Of a stretch of 64,000 nt of DNA, positions 7,418 through 15,793 are shown in pieces. Where the stretch lies: the NCBI GenBank assembly GCA_030428565.1, contig JAUIDR010000004.1, forward strand, positions 1 through 64,000, in the 5' to 3' direction. A program made the position numbers and the translations under genes. Source of the stretch: Alphaproteobacteria bacterium. GTDB lineage: Bacteria > Pseudomonadota > Alphaproteobacteria > UBA7985 > JAUIBT01. The stretch's first letter is position 1, and every line of letters starts with the position of its first letter. Below the pieces are notes generated by a model, which was not told the DNA's origin, made no database searches, and saw only the letters and a program-made list of their open reading frames with translations.

Positions 7418-8182
7418 TCACAGCTCCAAAATCAATCCATCGTGGGCCGGACGAATGTGGTCGGGCAGCATGGCGCAAAGTTCGCCGTAATCCATTTGAT
7501 TGCTCATATGGGTCAAGTAGGTCTGCTTGGGCCTCAAGCGCTCAACCCATTCTAGCACCATTTCAAGATGCGCATGAGCGGGGTGCGGTTTGTGGCGCAC
7601 CGCATCGACCATCAAGACATCCAAGCCTTCAAGGCGCGTAAAGTGGCTCTCGTCTAGATCGACGCAATCTGTACAGTAAGCGAAATTTCCAAGGCGGAGG
7701 CCTAAAGATTCGATCCGCCCGTGCGGCTGTCGAAAAAAGTCGATCCGCTGGCCCGCCAGTTCGAAAAAGCCTTTAGCTTCATCCAAGGGCTTGGCGACCA
7801 TGAAAGGGTCGTACATACCAAAACCGCGGAACACGTGGATAAAGCTGCTATCGATCGAGTCCAGCACGTCGGCGGTGGAATAGACCGGCAGCGGGCCACT
7901 ACCTTGCGCCATGGGAATGAGGCGTAGCTCGTCTATGCCCATGATGTGGTCAGCGTGGGTGTGGGTATACAGCACGCCGTCGATCCGCTGCCAATCGGCG
8001 TCTAACAATTGCAGGCGGATATCAGGACCGGAATCGACCAACAGCGTATAGCCGTTGAACTCAAGCAAGATGGAAGAGCGGCGGCGCTCGTTCCGCGGTT
8101 CGTTGGGGTCACAACGCCCCCAGCCACCAAGTAGCGTCGGCACGCCCGTGGAGCCGCCGCAGCCTAAGACCTGTACCTTCAT
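7418..8182 (-). CDS. MBL-fold metallohydrolase (PhnP-like)
   Basis: A 254-residue metallo-beta-lactamase fold hydrolase. The zinc-binding HTHADH motif is at 74-79, preceded by the usual LVDSGPD at about 48-54; later metal ligands fit with TDCVDLDE and the C-terminal LTHMSNQMD histidine. The N-terminal GCGGSTGVP is typical of the subgroup related to PhnP phosphoribosyl cyclic phosphodiesterase. The biological substrate is unknown. Its start codon overlaps the tatD stop by 4 bases (ATGA), so it is translated as the last gene of the metG-tatD operon, a conserved position in alphaproteobacteria. A terminator lies just downstream. Confidence 0.88.
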   Translation of the reverse strand: MKVQVLGCGGSTGVPTLLGGWGRCDPNEPRNERRRSSILLEFNGYTLLVDSGPDIRLQLLDADWQRIDGVLYTHTHADHIMGIDELRLIPMAQGSGPLPVYSTADVLDSIDSSFIHVFRGFGMYDPFMVAKPLDEAKGFFELAGQRIDFFRQPHGRIESLGLRLGNFAYCTDCVDLDESHFTRLEGLDVLMVDAVRHKPHPAHAHLEMVLEWVERLRPKQTYLTHMSNQMDYGELCAMLPDHIRPAHDGLILEL

Positions 8183-8994
8183 GCGGCCACCGAGGCCGCG
8201 GCCACCTCATCGCCTGACGGGCGTGTTACTTTGCTGAATAGTCGAAAGAAGTTCTCGCTGGTAAGGCGGCTAAAAGCTTCGAATTCATAGCCCAGATAGT
8301 CGGCCATATAACGCGCGGTGTGCGCAACGAGCGAAGGCTCGTTCCGCTTGCCCCGGTGCGGCGCTGGCGCCAGATAGGGCGCGTCTGTCTCAACCAACAA
8401 GCGTTCGGGCGGGACTTTGGCGAAGATCTGTCTCAGCTCTTCCGACTTTTTAAAGGTGGCGATGCCGGACATGGAAATGTAATGCCCCAGGTCGACGCAA
8501 CCTTGCATCAGTTCAAGGCCACCCGTGAAACAGTGGATGACGCAAGGAAAAGCGCCTTCTTGTTGCCCTTCTCGCAGCAAGCCCAGCGTGTCCTCGTCGG
8601 CGTCGCGACTGTGGACGACCAGCGGCAGTTGGGTCAGGCGCGCCGCTGCGATGTGCGCGCGAAATGAGCGTTGCTGATCCTCTCGGGGCGCGTGTTGATA
8701 GAAGTAGTCCAAGCCCGACTCGCCGATCGCCACCACTTTGTCGCGCTTGGCGTATTCGACCAGAACATCCGGCGCGCTGAGCCCTTCCTTGCCCGCTTCG
8801 TGCGGGTGAACCCCGACCGCTGCGAAGACCTCTTTGTAGGCCTGGGTCAGTGCATAGACCCGCTCAAACTGGCTCAGGCGCACACCGATCGAGACCATGC
8901 GCACGATTCCGGCCTGACGGGCGCGCGCCACCAAGGCATCCCGCTCGCTATCGAAGTCCGGGTAGTCAAGGTGGCAATGGCTATCAACCAGCAT
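8179..8994 (-). CDS. TatD family metal-dependent hydrolase
   Basis: A 271-residue TatD/YcfH-type hydrolase. It opens with MLVDSHCHLD, where the HxH pair of the amidohydrolase-like TIM barrel coordinates metal. GESGLDYFY (about 92-100), VIHCFTG (about 151-157) and the C-terminal LVETDAPYLAP (about 199-209) complete the family pattern. TatD proteins are metal-dependent 3'-5' DNA/RNA exonucleases or deoxyribonuclease-like enzymes acting in the cytoplasm. The gene starts 2 bases after the metG stop and overlaps the MBL gene by 4 bases, so the three are almost certainly co-transcribed. The C-terminus carries a short Ala-rich extension (VAAASVAA) of no known meaning. Confidence 0.93.
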   Translation of the reverse strand: MLVDSHCHLDYPDFDSERDALVARARQAGIVRMVSIGVRLSQFERVYALTQAYKEVFAAVGVHPHEAGKEGLSAPDVLVEYAKRDKVVAIGESGLDYFYQHAPREDQQRSFRAHIAAARLTQLPLVVHSRDADEDTLGLLREGQQEGAFPCVIHCFTGGLELMQGCVDLGHYISMSGIATFKKSEELRQIFAKVPPERLLVETDAPYLAPAPHRGKRNEPSLVAHTARYMADYLGYEFEAFSRLTSENFFRLFSKVTRPSGDEVAAASVAA

Positions 8995-8996
8995 GC

Positions 8997-10562
8997 TTAG
9001 GCCTCTTCTTGCGGGGCGACGTAACGCGGGAAAACGCCGCTAGGCTTGTCAATCGCAAGGCCCGGCGCGATCAGCTCGGCGAACCCATCAAAGCCGTAGC
9101 CTTGGCTCTCTTCGCGCTTGGTCTCGCCAAGAAAGGTCAACAGCTTGTCGGTGCTTGTCGGCATGAAAGCATGCGCCAACAGCGTAATACGTCGTATGAC
9201 ATTGGCCATGACATAAAGCACGGTCTTCATGCGCTCGGGGTCTGTCTTCTTCAGCGTCCAAGGCGCCTGATCGTCGACGTAGACGTTAGCCTCACTGACA
9301 AGCCCCCAGACTGCCTCCAGGGCGCGATGAAAGGCTTGGCGCTCCATATGGTCAGAGACGGTTTGAAGGCAAGCCAAGCTGCTGGCCAGAATGGTCTCGT
9401 CAGCGGCAGAGAGCGCACCGGGCGTTGGCATCTGGCCATCGCAATTCTTGAAGATCATAGACAAGACCCGCTGTGCCAAGTTGCCATAAGCGTTGGCCAG
9501 ATCGGCATTCATGCGCGTTTCCATCGCCTTAGCAGAAAAATCACCGTCATTGCCAAACGGGACTTCGCGCATCAGGAAATAGCGCGTCTGGTCCAAGCCG
9601 TATTTTTCGACCAAGGCATAGGGGTCGATAACGTTGCCAAGTGATTTGGATATCTTCTGGCCTTCATTCGTCCACCAACCATGCGCAAAGACACGCTTTG
9701 GCAGCGGCAGATCAGCGGCCATCAAGAATGCGGGCCAATAAATCGCATGGAAGCGCAGAATGTCTTTACCCACCATGTGCAGATCAGCGGGCCAATACCG
9801 ATTATAGGCGCCGCCTTCGTCTTGGTTTGGAAATCCCAGAGCCGTGATGTAGTTGGTTAGCGCGTCCAGCCAAACGTACATGACGTGCTTGTCATCGCCC
9901 GGTACCGGGATGCCCCAGCTGAAAGTGGTGCGCGAAATGGACAAATCCCGTAGGCCGCTCTTTACGAAGCTAATGACCTCGTTGCGACGGCTGGCGGGCA
10001 AAATGAAGTCGGGCTGGCTCTCATAGAGTTCAAGTAGCCGATCTTCAAACGCGGAGAGCTTGAAGAAGTACGACGGCTCGACCACCCACTCCACTTCTTT
10101 ACCAGAGGCAACGGCATATCGTTTTCCGTCCTCACGCACCTCTGTTTCATCTTCGTTGTAGAAAGCCTCGTCTGAGACCGCATACCAGCCTTCATAACCA
10201 CCTTCATAAATGGTGCCCGCGTCGGCCAATCGCTGCCACAAGGCTTGCACGCCCTTCTTGTGGCGCTCTTCGGTGGTGCGGATAAAGTCGTTGTGCGAGT
10301 AGCCCATATCGTCGGCCAGCGCGCGGAAAGACTGCGAGACCTCATCAGTAAAGGCTTGCGGTTCGATCCCCGCTTTGTTGGCGGCCTGTTCGATCTTCTG
10401 GCCGTGTTCATCGGTGCCGGTGAGAAAATGCACGTCAAAACCCTGCATACGCTTAAAGCGAGCCATGACATCGCAGGCCAGGCTGGTATAGGCGTGGCCG
10501 ATGTGGGGCTTATCGTTCACATAGTAGATCGGCGTCGTAATGTAATAGGTCGGACGGCTCAC
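8997..10562 (-). CDS. metG: Methionyl-tRNA synthetase
   Basis: A 521-residue class I aminoacyl-tRNA synthetase charging tRNA-Met. The HIGH signature (HIGH at 20-23, in YYVNDKPHIGHAY) and the KMSKS loop as KISKS at about 302-306 are both present. TGTDEHGQKIEQAA at about 48-61 is typical of MetRS. The protein ends soon after the anticodon-binding helical domain and lacks a C-terminal EMAP/Trbp111-like dimerisation domain, in line with the shorter alphaproteobacterial form. The only sensible start is GTG 10562, directly before the Rossmann domain. It sits in the order holB-metG-tatD-MBL; 83 bases separate it from holB. Confidence 0.97.
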   Translation of the reverse strand: MSRPTYYITTPIYYVNDKPHIGHAYTSLACDVMARFKRMQGFDVHFLTGTDEHGQKIEQAANKAGIEPQAFTDEVSQSFRALADDMGYSHNDFIRTTEERHKKGVQALWQRLADAGTIYEGGYEGWYAVSDEAFYNEDETEVREDGKRYAVASGKEVEWVVEPSYFFKLSAFEDRLLELYESQPDFILPASRRNEVISFVKSGLRDLSISRTTFSWGIPVPGDDKHVMYVWLDALTNYITALGFPNQDEGGAYNRYWPADLHMVGKDILRFHAIYWPAFLMAADLPLPKRVFAHGWWTNEGQKISKSLGNVIDPYALVEKYGLDQTRYFLMREVPFGNDGDFSAKAMETRMNADLANAYGNLAQRVLSMIFKNCDGQMPTPGALSAADETILASSLACLQTVSDHMERQAFHRALEAVWGLVSEANVYVDDQAPWTLKKTDPERMKTVLYVMANVIRRITLLAHAFMPTSTDKLLTFLGETKREESQGYGFDGFAELIAPGLAIDKPSGVFPRYVAPQEEA

Positions 10563-10645
10563 AAGCGGGGTCTTTTCGTATTGGAGTGTGGGGAAGCCAG
10601 CGCTTCAAACAAGTCGCCTTCTTTTAGGCCCGCCGCCCCGGAACT

Positions 10646-11605
10646 TCAACGCCCCGCCGCGGATTTTGCGCATTTCTTGAATATGGCAAATATCTCCAGC
10701 CAGGTCGCGTTCGCATCTAAGTTATAGCTTTGGCGGCGCTGGTCTAGGGCCAGGACTTGAAAATAGGCATCGGCCAGCGCCTTGTCTTGGCGGCCTCGTG
10801 CCGCTTGGCTCAAAGCCTGCAAGACCTGCCCCATGGCTAGGTCCGAATTGGCGGCGCACCAGGCGAGCAAACCATGTAGTTTGTCGTCGGGCAAGCGGCC
10901 CGATACGCCAGCTTGCAGTTGCCCGACAAACTCGCTGGCTTTTGGGTCGGCGAGCTGTTGAGCGATGGCCAGCGAGCCGTTGCAGGCCTTCAGCGCGGAT
11001 GGGGACAGGTTGAGGCCTTGGGCATCGGAAATAGCCGCCATATCCTGTTCTGACAGGCGCATGAAGGGAACGGCTGCAACGCGCGAGCGAATGGTCGCCA
11101 ACACCTGTTCAAGGTCGCTTATCAGTAAAATGATGGTCGCGTTGACGGGCGGCTCCTCTAGCACCTTCAAGATGCCGTTGGCGGCCTGTCGGTTGAACTT
11201 TTCTGCCTGCTCGACCAGCGCAACACGCCAAGGCGATCGCGACGGGGTTTGCTGCATAAAGCTCACCAGCTTTCGCGCCGCTTCGACTTTGATTTCTGGC
11301 TTGGTCATGGACTCGTCGGGCCCCAGGGCCAAAAAGTCGGGATGCGCCTGATCTTCCATGAGCTTGAGCTCGGCTTGCCAGGGCATGGGGCTGTCGCTTT
11401 TCGGGCCATTGGCGAGCAGGAATGCAGCAAGACGCCGGGCCATGGTGCCGCGCCCCACACCGGCGGGACCGACAAATGCCAAGGCGTGGGACAGGCGCCC
11501 GCCTGCTAGGGCGCCAGATAGCTGCATGACCGCCGGCTCCTGCCCCAAGATTCCCGCAAACAGCGGGTCCGGCTTTGGTGCAAAGGAGGGTTCAGTAGCG
11601 GCCAC
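10646..11605 (-). CDS. holB: DNA polymerase III subunit delta'
   Basis: A 319-residue clamp-loader subunit delta', part of the gamma complex that opens the beta clamp on primed DNA. FAGILGQEPAVMQLSGAL followed by GRLSHALAFVGPAGVGRGT (about 37-55) is the typical HolB start; the P-loop lysine is replaced by Arg, which fits the non-hydrolysing role of delta'. The sensor-like LKVLEEPP (about 145-152) is also present, in NGILKVLEEPPVN. It lies 19 bases after the D-Ala-D-Ala carboxypeptidase. In most alphaproteobacteria a thymidylate kinase gene (tmk) lies between those two; here there is no room for it. Confidence 0.92.
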   Translation of the reverse strand: MAATEPSFAPKPDPLFAGILGQEPAVMQLSGALAGGRLSHALAFVGPAGVGRGTMARRLAAFLLANGPKSDSPMPWQAELKLMEDQAHPDFLALGPDESMTKPEIKVEAARKLVSFMQQTPSRSPWRVALVEQAEKFNRQAANGILKVLEEPPVNATIILLISDLEQVLATIRSRVAAVPFMRLSEQDMAAISDAQGLNLSPSALKACNGSLAIAQQLADPKASEFVGQLQAGVSGRLPDDKLHGLLAWCAANSDLAMGQVLQALSQAARGRQDKALADAYFQVLALDQRRQSYNLDANATWLEIFAIFKKCAKSAAGR

Positions 11606-11624
11606 TTAAACGACTGCGACCCGG

Positions 11625-12833
11625 CTAGCGGATCACGCCCTCTGGTTCGCCATAGGGATCGCCCCAAAGGCTGTCTCGCAGTCCACGGGTGACTGCAACG
11701 AAGCGATTAACGCGCGGAATATCATAGGCCGCTTGCAGACTAATCCTCTGCGTATCCAACCCCGGTCCGGAAATCACCAATTCGCCAACGACGTCGCCCG
11801 CCTGCACCGGGGCTTCAATCGGCCCATCATACATGACCTTGGCCGACAGTTTGTGTTCGTCGGCCTTGCGCATGGTCAGCGTTAAGCCTGTCGATACCCG
11901 CAGAGGAACGTAAGGGCGAGTGCCCAGCCAGACGCGCGCGTGTTCGACGATTTGGTCATCGTGAACCAGGGCAAAGGTCGAAAAGGTACGCAAAGCCCAG
12001 TCCATGACCCGCCGCCCCTCTTTGGCGCGCTCAGCTTTCGAGTCCATGCCGTTTAGAACGACGACCACACGCCGGTTGCCTTGTTTGGCAGAGCCCGCCA
12101 GGCCGTAGCCTCCGGCCTGTGTGTGGCCAGTCTTAAGGCCATCGGCTCCAAGATTGGCTCCCAACAGAGGGTTCCGGTTGGCCTGCTCCACGCCGCCCCA
12201 TTTGAAATCCCTGCGTTGGAACATCTTGTATTCTTCGGGGAATTCTTGGATCAGTGCGGCGCTCAACAGGGCGATGTCGCGGGCGGTCGAATGATGCCCA
12301 GGGTCTGGCCAACCACTGGCGTTGACGAAATGGGTGTTGCGCATGCCCAGCTGCTCGGCGGCTTGGTTCATGAGTACGGCAAATGCCTCCTCAGAACCTG
12401 CGATGCCCTCGGCAATGGCGATAGCCGCGTCGTTACCAGACACGATCATGAGGCCAATCAATAGATTGCGGTAGGAGACGGACTCGCCCTCGACCAGGAA
12501 CATGGTCGAGCCGGGTTTATCGGCTGATTTCTTGCTGATTTTGACCTTATCATCCAGGCTAATTTGCCCCATGGCGGCCAAGCGATAGGTGACATAGGCG
12601 GTCATGATCTTTGTCAGCGATGAGGGAGCCATAACCTCATCCGCGTTGCGCTCGTACAAGATGGTGTTGGTCGATAGGTCGACGACAATGGCCTGTTGCG
12701 CAGCCGAACTAAAGGCCAAGGCCCCCTTCGACAAGGGGAGCAACAATGCCAGAGCCAAAACAACCGCACTGACTAGGGCCCGAAAGCTGAGCGCCGAACG
12801 GTAAAAGGAAAGGACGGTTCGCGGTGTCATCAT
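11625..12833 (-). CDS. D-alanyl-D-alanine carboxypeptidase (PBP5/6 type)
   Basis: A 402-residue low-molecular-weight penicillin-binding protein trimming the terminal D-Ala of peptidoglycan pentapeptides in the periplasm. A signal peptide (basic MMTPRTVLSFYRSALSFR, then a hydrophobic core ending near ALAF) is followed by the three active-site motifs: SxxK as SLTK at 72-75, SGN at 132-134 and KTG at 234-236. The C-terminal ~100 residues form the PBP5-associated beta domain. The open frame extends to a GTG at 12902, but ATG 12833 places the signal peptide at the N-terminus as expected. A clear amphipathic membrane anchor at the C-terminus is not obvious. It heads the holB-metG gene run. Confidence 0.93.
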   Translation of the reverse strand: MMTPRTVLSFYRSALSFRALVSAVVLALALLLPLSKGALAFSSAAQQAIVVDLSTNTILYERNADEVMAPSSLTKIMTAYVTYRLAAMGQISLDDKVKISKKSADKPGSTMFLVEGESVSYRNLLIGLMIVSGNDAAIAIAEGIAGSEEAFAVLMNQAAEQLGMRNTHFVNASGWPDPGHHSTARDIALLSAALIQEFPEEYKMFQRRDFKWGGVEQANRNPLLGANLGADGLKTGHTQAGGYGLAGSAKQGNRRVVVVLNGMDSKAERAKEGRRVMDWALRTFSTFALVHDDQIVEHARVWLGTRPYVPLRVSTGLTLTMRKADEHKLSAKVMYDGPIEAPVQAGDVVGELVISGPGLDTQRISLQAAYDIPRVNRFVAVTRGLRDSLWGDPYGEPEGVIR

Positions 12834-12995
12834 AGAAGCAAAATGAATGGGTCTGTCTTGTGCAATCATAGTTTGGCAAGCGCTGGGATCAGAGCGCCGC
12901 ACTGGGTGATGATCTGCTTACTGCTTCATGCCTGTGGCAGCAATTTGTTATTCTGGGCTATCCACCGTTCGCTGTGACCGCGCCCCCTTGCTGCT

Positions 12996-13649
12996 CTAGT
13001 CTTTGGACGTGGTTTCGGGGGCTAAGCCCTCCTGGCGCAACTGAGCCTCTAGCACATCGATTTGAACATTGAGTGCGTGGGCCGCACGATCAGATTTGCG
13101 CTTGCGAAACACCGCAAAGAGCTCGGCCAATCGCTGCAGCGTGGCTTGCAGGCGCTTTTGGGGTGGGGCCTTGCCCGCATCGTTCAAGCGGCCTTCTTGA
13201 TACAGGCGAATCAGAGCCACAACTTGGGGCAGGAAATGAAGCAAGGCCCGACGGTCATAGCGAAAATCTTCTGGCCTGCTGTTGGCCTCGTCGAGCATGG
13301 CTTGGCTCGCGGTCAAAATGTTCTCTATCGGCTCCAAAATTGTCAATGGAGTCGCCGCGGTCAGCAGCGCTGCATGCAGTGCTTCCAATTCTAGGCAGGT
13401 GCGCTGCGCGGTATTGAGGTCGCCAGCGTTGGGATGGCCTTCGTTGGTTGCCTCGGCAGTCTGGTCATCTTGGTCCGCCCGCTCGCCTTTGTCGGCGGGT
13501 GCAAGCGCCATCCAAACGCCCAGCCAGACCGCTGCGGCGATCACAATCGCGTAGAGCGGATGCAGGCGCAGCCCGAATTCCATGAACAATAACAAGGCGC
13601 CCGCCAGGGCCAAAGCGATCAGGTCTCGATTGCGGTTATGCCAGGACAT
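12996..13649 (-). CDS. XpaC-like membrane protein
   Basis: A 217-residue protein with two N-terminal hydrophobic segments (around 9-26 and 31-49) followed by an acidic linker and a helical cytoplasmic domain. The C-terminal part resembles the XpaC / 5-bromo-4-chloroindolyl phosphate hydrolysis family, whose molecular function is not established. In many bacteria XpaC partners TelA, a toxic-anion resistance protein; no telA is in this window. ATG 13649 is chosen; a GTG at 13661 would add four residues. It lies 90 bases after btaB on the same strand, so it may be read through from the betaine-lipid operon, but no functional link is known. Confidence 0.65.
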   Translation of the reverse strand: MSWHNRNRDLIALALAGALLLFMEFGLRLHPLYAIVIAAAVWLGVWMALAPADKGERADQDDQTAEATNEGHPNAGDLNTAQRTCLELEALHAALLTAATPLTILEPIENILTASQAMLDEANSRPEDFRYDRRALLHFLPQVVALIRLYQEGRLNDAGKAPPQKRLQATLQRLAELFAVFRKRKSDRAAHALNVQIDVLEAQLRQEGLAPETTSKD

Positions 13650-13739
13650 GGCCCATCTCACTCGATTGCAAAGGTAGCCCGGGTTTCAGCGGGGCTTTGT
13701 TTCGGGCCCGGCTCTGCGGCCCTGCTTAGGGTGCTGGGT

Positions 13740-14429
13740 CTACTCAGGGGTATGGTTCAGCTTTTTAACGCGCGTCATGATGGAATAACCGCCCCAAATG
13801 CGCACTTGCTGCACCGCCGCGCTGCCCGCTGGCAAACCGTTGGCCCAGTCGTGAATATCAATCGAAGGGCGCACGTGAAACGCCGCAAGGAAGGCGAAGA
13901 ATGCCCGTCGCGCAAAGTGCGGCCAGCCCTGCAAATCACCAAAATCCACCAAAGACATGGTGCCGCCTTCGGGCAGTAGCTGCCAAGCATGCTCCAACGC
14001 GGCGCGCCAATCGGGAATCATGGTCAAACAGAAAGAAAACACAAAGTGGTCGATCCGGTCGTAGCCCTGGGGAAGGTCGGTCTTGGGTTCGAAATCTTCG
14101 GCATAGGCTTGCACCAGTGGCAAGTCGGTCAATCCAGCGCGGGTTAGGTTGGCTTCGGCGGTCTCCAGCATGGCGCTTGAGGCATCAAAGCCGCAGAGCC
14201 GCGCCCCGGGATAGCGCTTTGCAATCTGTACCAGGTTGCGCGCGGTCCCACAGCCGACCTCGCACAGGCTCTCGCCGTCTTGCAGTTCCAACTCGCGGAT
14301 GAGGCGGTCACGACCGAACAGGAAGAATTTGCGGCTAGCATCGTAAACGTGACGGGTGCGCCGATAAACCTTGTCCATCAAGGCTGCGTGTTCATCGACG
14401 CCTGGACGTATGCTGCGGCTGTCGCTCAC
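13740..14429 (-). CDS. btaB: BtaB-type SAM N-methyltransferase, betaine lipid synthesis
   Basis: A 229-residue class I SAM methyltransferase. Motif I is LCEVGCGTARNL (about 55-66), and CGFDASSAML holds the acidic residue for the SAM ribose. The N-terminal AALMDKVYRRTRHVYDASRKFFLFGRD is characteristic of BtaB, which methylates diacylglyceryl-homoserine three times to give DGTS in the membrane. The frame stays open upstream, but GTG 14429 overlaps the btaA stop by 4 bases (GTGA), the expected translational coupling, and the conserved region begins just after. Together with btaA it forms a complete two-gene route to a phosphorus-free lipid. Confidence 0.88.
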   Translation of the reverse strand: MSDSRSIRPGVDEHAALMDKVYRRTRHVYDASRKFFLFGRDRLIRELELQDGESLCEVGCGTARNLVQIAKRYPGARLCGFDASSAMLETAEANLTRAGLTDLPLVQAYAEDFEPKTDLPQGYDRIDHFVFSFCLTMIPDWRAALEHAWQLLPEGGTMSLVDFGDLQGWPHFARRAFFAFLAAFHVRPSIDIHDWANGLPAGSAAVQQVRIWGGYSIMTRVKKLNHTPE

Positions 14430-15670
14430 GCTGTTTGATCCTGCTTTTCGTAGGCATGGAAGCCGCCGTAGATCGACGAGCGATCCCGCGCATGCCAGCC
14501 CGGTGAGCGTCCCTCCAAATAGCGCCATTGGCCCAGAATGGCGTCCGGAACGCGGCCGGGCAGAATGCTTTCCTTGCCAGCTGTGCGGAAAATGACCCGC
14601 GCACCCGGCTTAGCGGTGCGGTGGATTTGTTGCCACAGCTCGCTTAGCTGCGCATCGCTCATCCAGTCTTGAGCGTCCAGCAAGACGAAGCCATCCAAGC
14701 TAGCGTCATCGCGCGAGGCTAGGTGTTGGCCAAAGTTGGCATGCTGGATGCTGACATTATCGGCGCGCTGCTTAAGGCGCTCGTAGTGACGTTGTTCAAG
14801 ATAGCGCGGAATGGCTTGGCGGTTTTTCGTGTCATAGCGGCGGCCAAAGGCCTGCCAAGCAAAGTAATTGGTTTGGATTTCATAATCGCAAGCCAGGTGC
14901 TTGAGGCGCTCGTCTAGCACGTCAGCCATGTGGCCAGTTTGGCTCGACTGTCGCAAGGCTTCGAATTGCGCGGGCGGAATTCCCAAGCCATAGAGCGAGA
15001 CCGGCAAATTGCAGAGCCAACGGACAATCGGCGATTTGAACACCGTGCCCAGCGTGTTTTCGTACAGCCAAAGCTGTTCGGCGCTGGTCTGCGCTTCCAG
15101 CAAGCGCTTGGGGTTCTTACCGTGCAGAAATGCGATTAGGTGCACCAATCCAATATAGCGCCCCAGCAGGCCAAAACGGTAGAAATTGCGCTGAAACATA
15201 CTGATGCGGCGATTGCCGACCAGAGTGCGCCCTTCCCAGTAATTCCGCGATTGCTCGTCTAGATTGGGCTTGATGTAAGTCTTATAGGCTTCGGCATTGG
15301 CCTTTTCGTCCGCGCAGCCAAAGTAGCGGAAAAAGGCTTCGTGGCTCGGCAGGTTCTTCAGCGCGGCCAACTTAAGCCTGTTCAGAGCGACGTGGGTCTC
15401 ATTGATATCGACCGCAGAGATTTTGATGTCCTCGGCTGTCAGATAGTTGAGGATGTTGCAGCCGCCCGAAGCGATCGTGACGATCTCAGCGCCAGGCTTG
15501 AGCGCCAGCGCCTCAATATCGACCTCCGGGTCTTCCCAAATTTGCGGATAGACCAGGTTCTTAAAGAAATGCGCGAACAAGCCATCCAACAGGCTCTTTT
15601 TCGAACGGACGAGCGACCCTGCGTTCAATTCGGGGTCGAGGGCGTCGGTAACAAGACTGGCGTCAGCCAT
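14426..15670 (-). CDS. btaA: BtaA: SAM:diacylglycerol 3-amino-3-carboxypropyltransferase
   Basis: A 414-residue DUF3419 family protein, the length of characterised BtaA. BtaA moves the 3-amino-3-carboxypropyl group of SAM to diacylglycerol, giving diacylglyceryl-homoserine. Diagnostic stretches are FKNLVYPQIWEDPEVD at about 36-51, VTIASGGCNILNYLT (SAM binding) at about 65-79 and SAVDINETHVALNRLKLAAL at about 86-105. AAGG lies 7 bases before ATG 15670. The gene overlaps btaB. I looked for a PhoB box upstream because phosphate starvation commonly induces the pathway, and found no convincing one. Confidence 0.92.
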   Translation of the reverse strand: MADASLVTDALDPELNAGSLVRSKKSLLDGLFAHFFKNLVYPQIWEDPEVDIEALALKPGAEIVTIASGGCNILNYLTAEDIKISAVDINETHVALNRLKLAALKNLPSHEAFFRYFGCADEKANAEAYKTYIKPNLDEQSRNYWEGRTLVGNRRISMFQRNFYRFGLLGRYIGLVHLIAFLHGKNPKRLLEAQTSAEQLWLYENTLGTVFKSPIVRWLCNLPVSLYGLGIPPAQFEALRQSSQTGHMADVLDERLKHLACDYEIQTNYFAWQAFGRRYDTKNRQAIPRYLEQRHYERLKQRADNVSIQHANFGQHLASRDDASLDGFVLLDAQDWMSDAQLSELWQQIHRTAKPGARVIFRTAGKESILPGRVPDAILGQWRYLEGRSPGWHARDRSSIYGGFHAYEKQDQTA

Positions 15671-15793
15671 GGTGAATCCTTAGCTAGTTTGACCCTATAT
15701 CTAGGAAAATTCGCAAAAATAGCAACGACTTCCCATATGCTGCGGCAGCTTTGTCGGGCAGGACTAGATCGAAGAGGGCTCGGTTCCTGACGG

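Noticed and set aside
15671-15793. Pho box upstream of btaA
   Set aside because: I looked for paired CTGTCAT-like sevenmers in both orientations and found no convincing pair.
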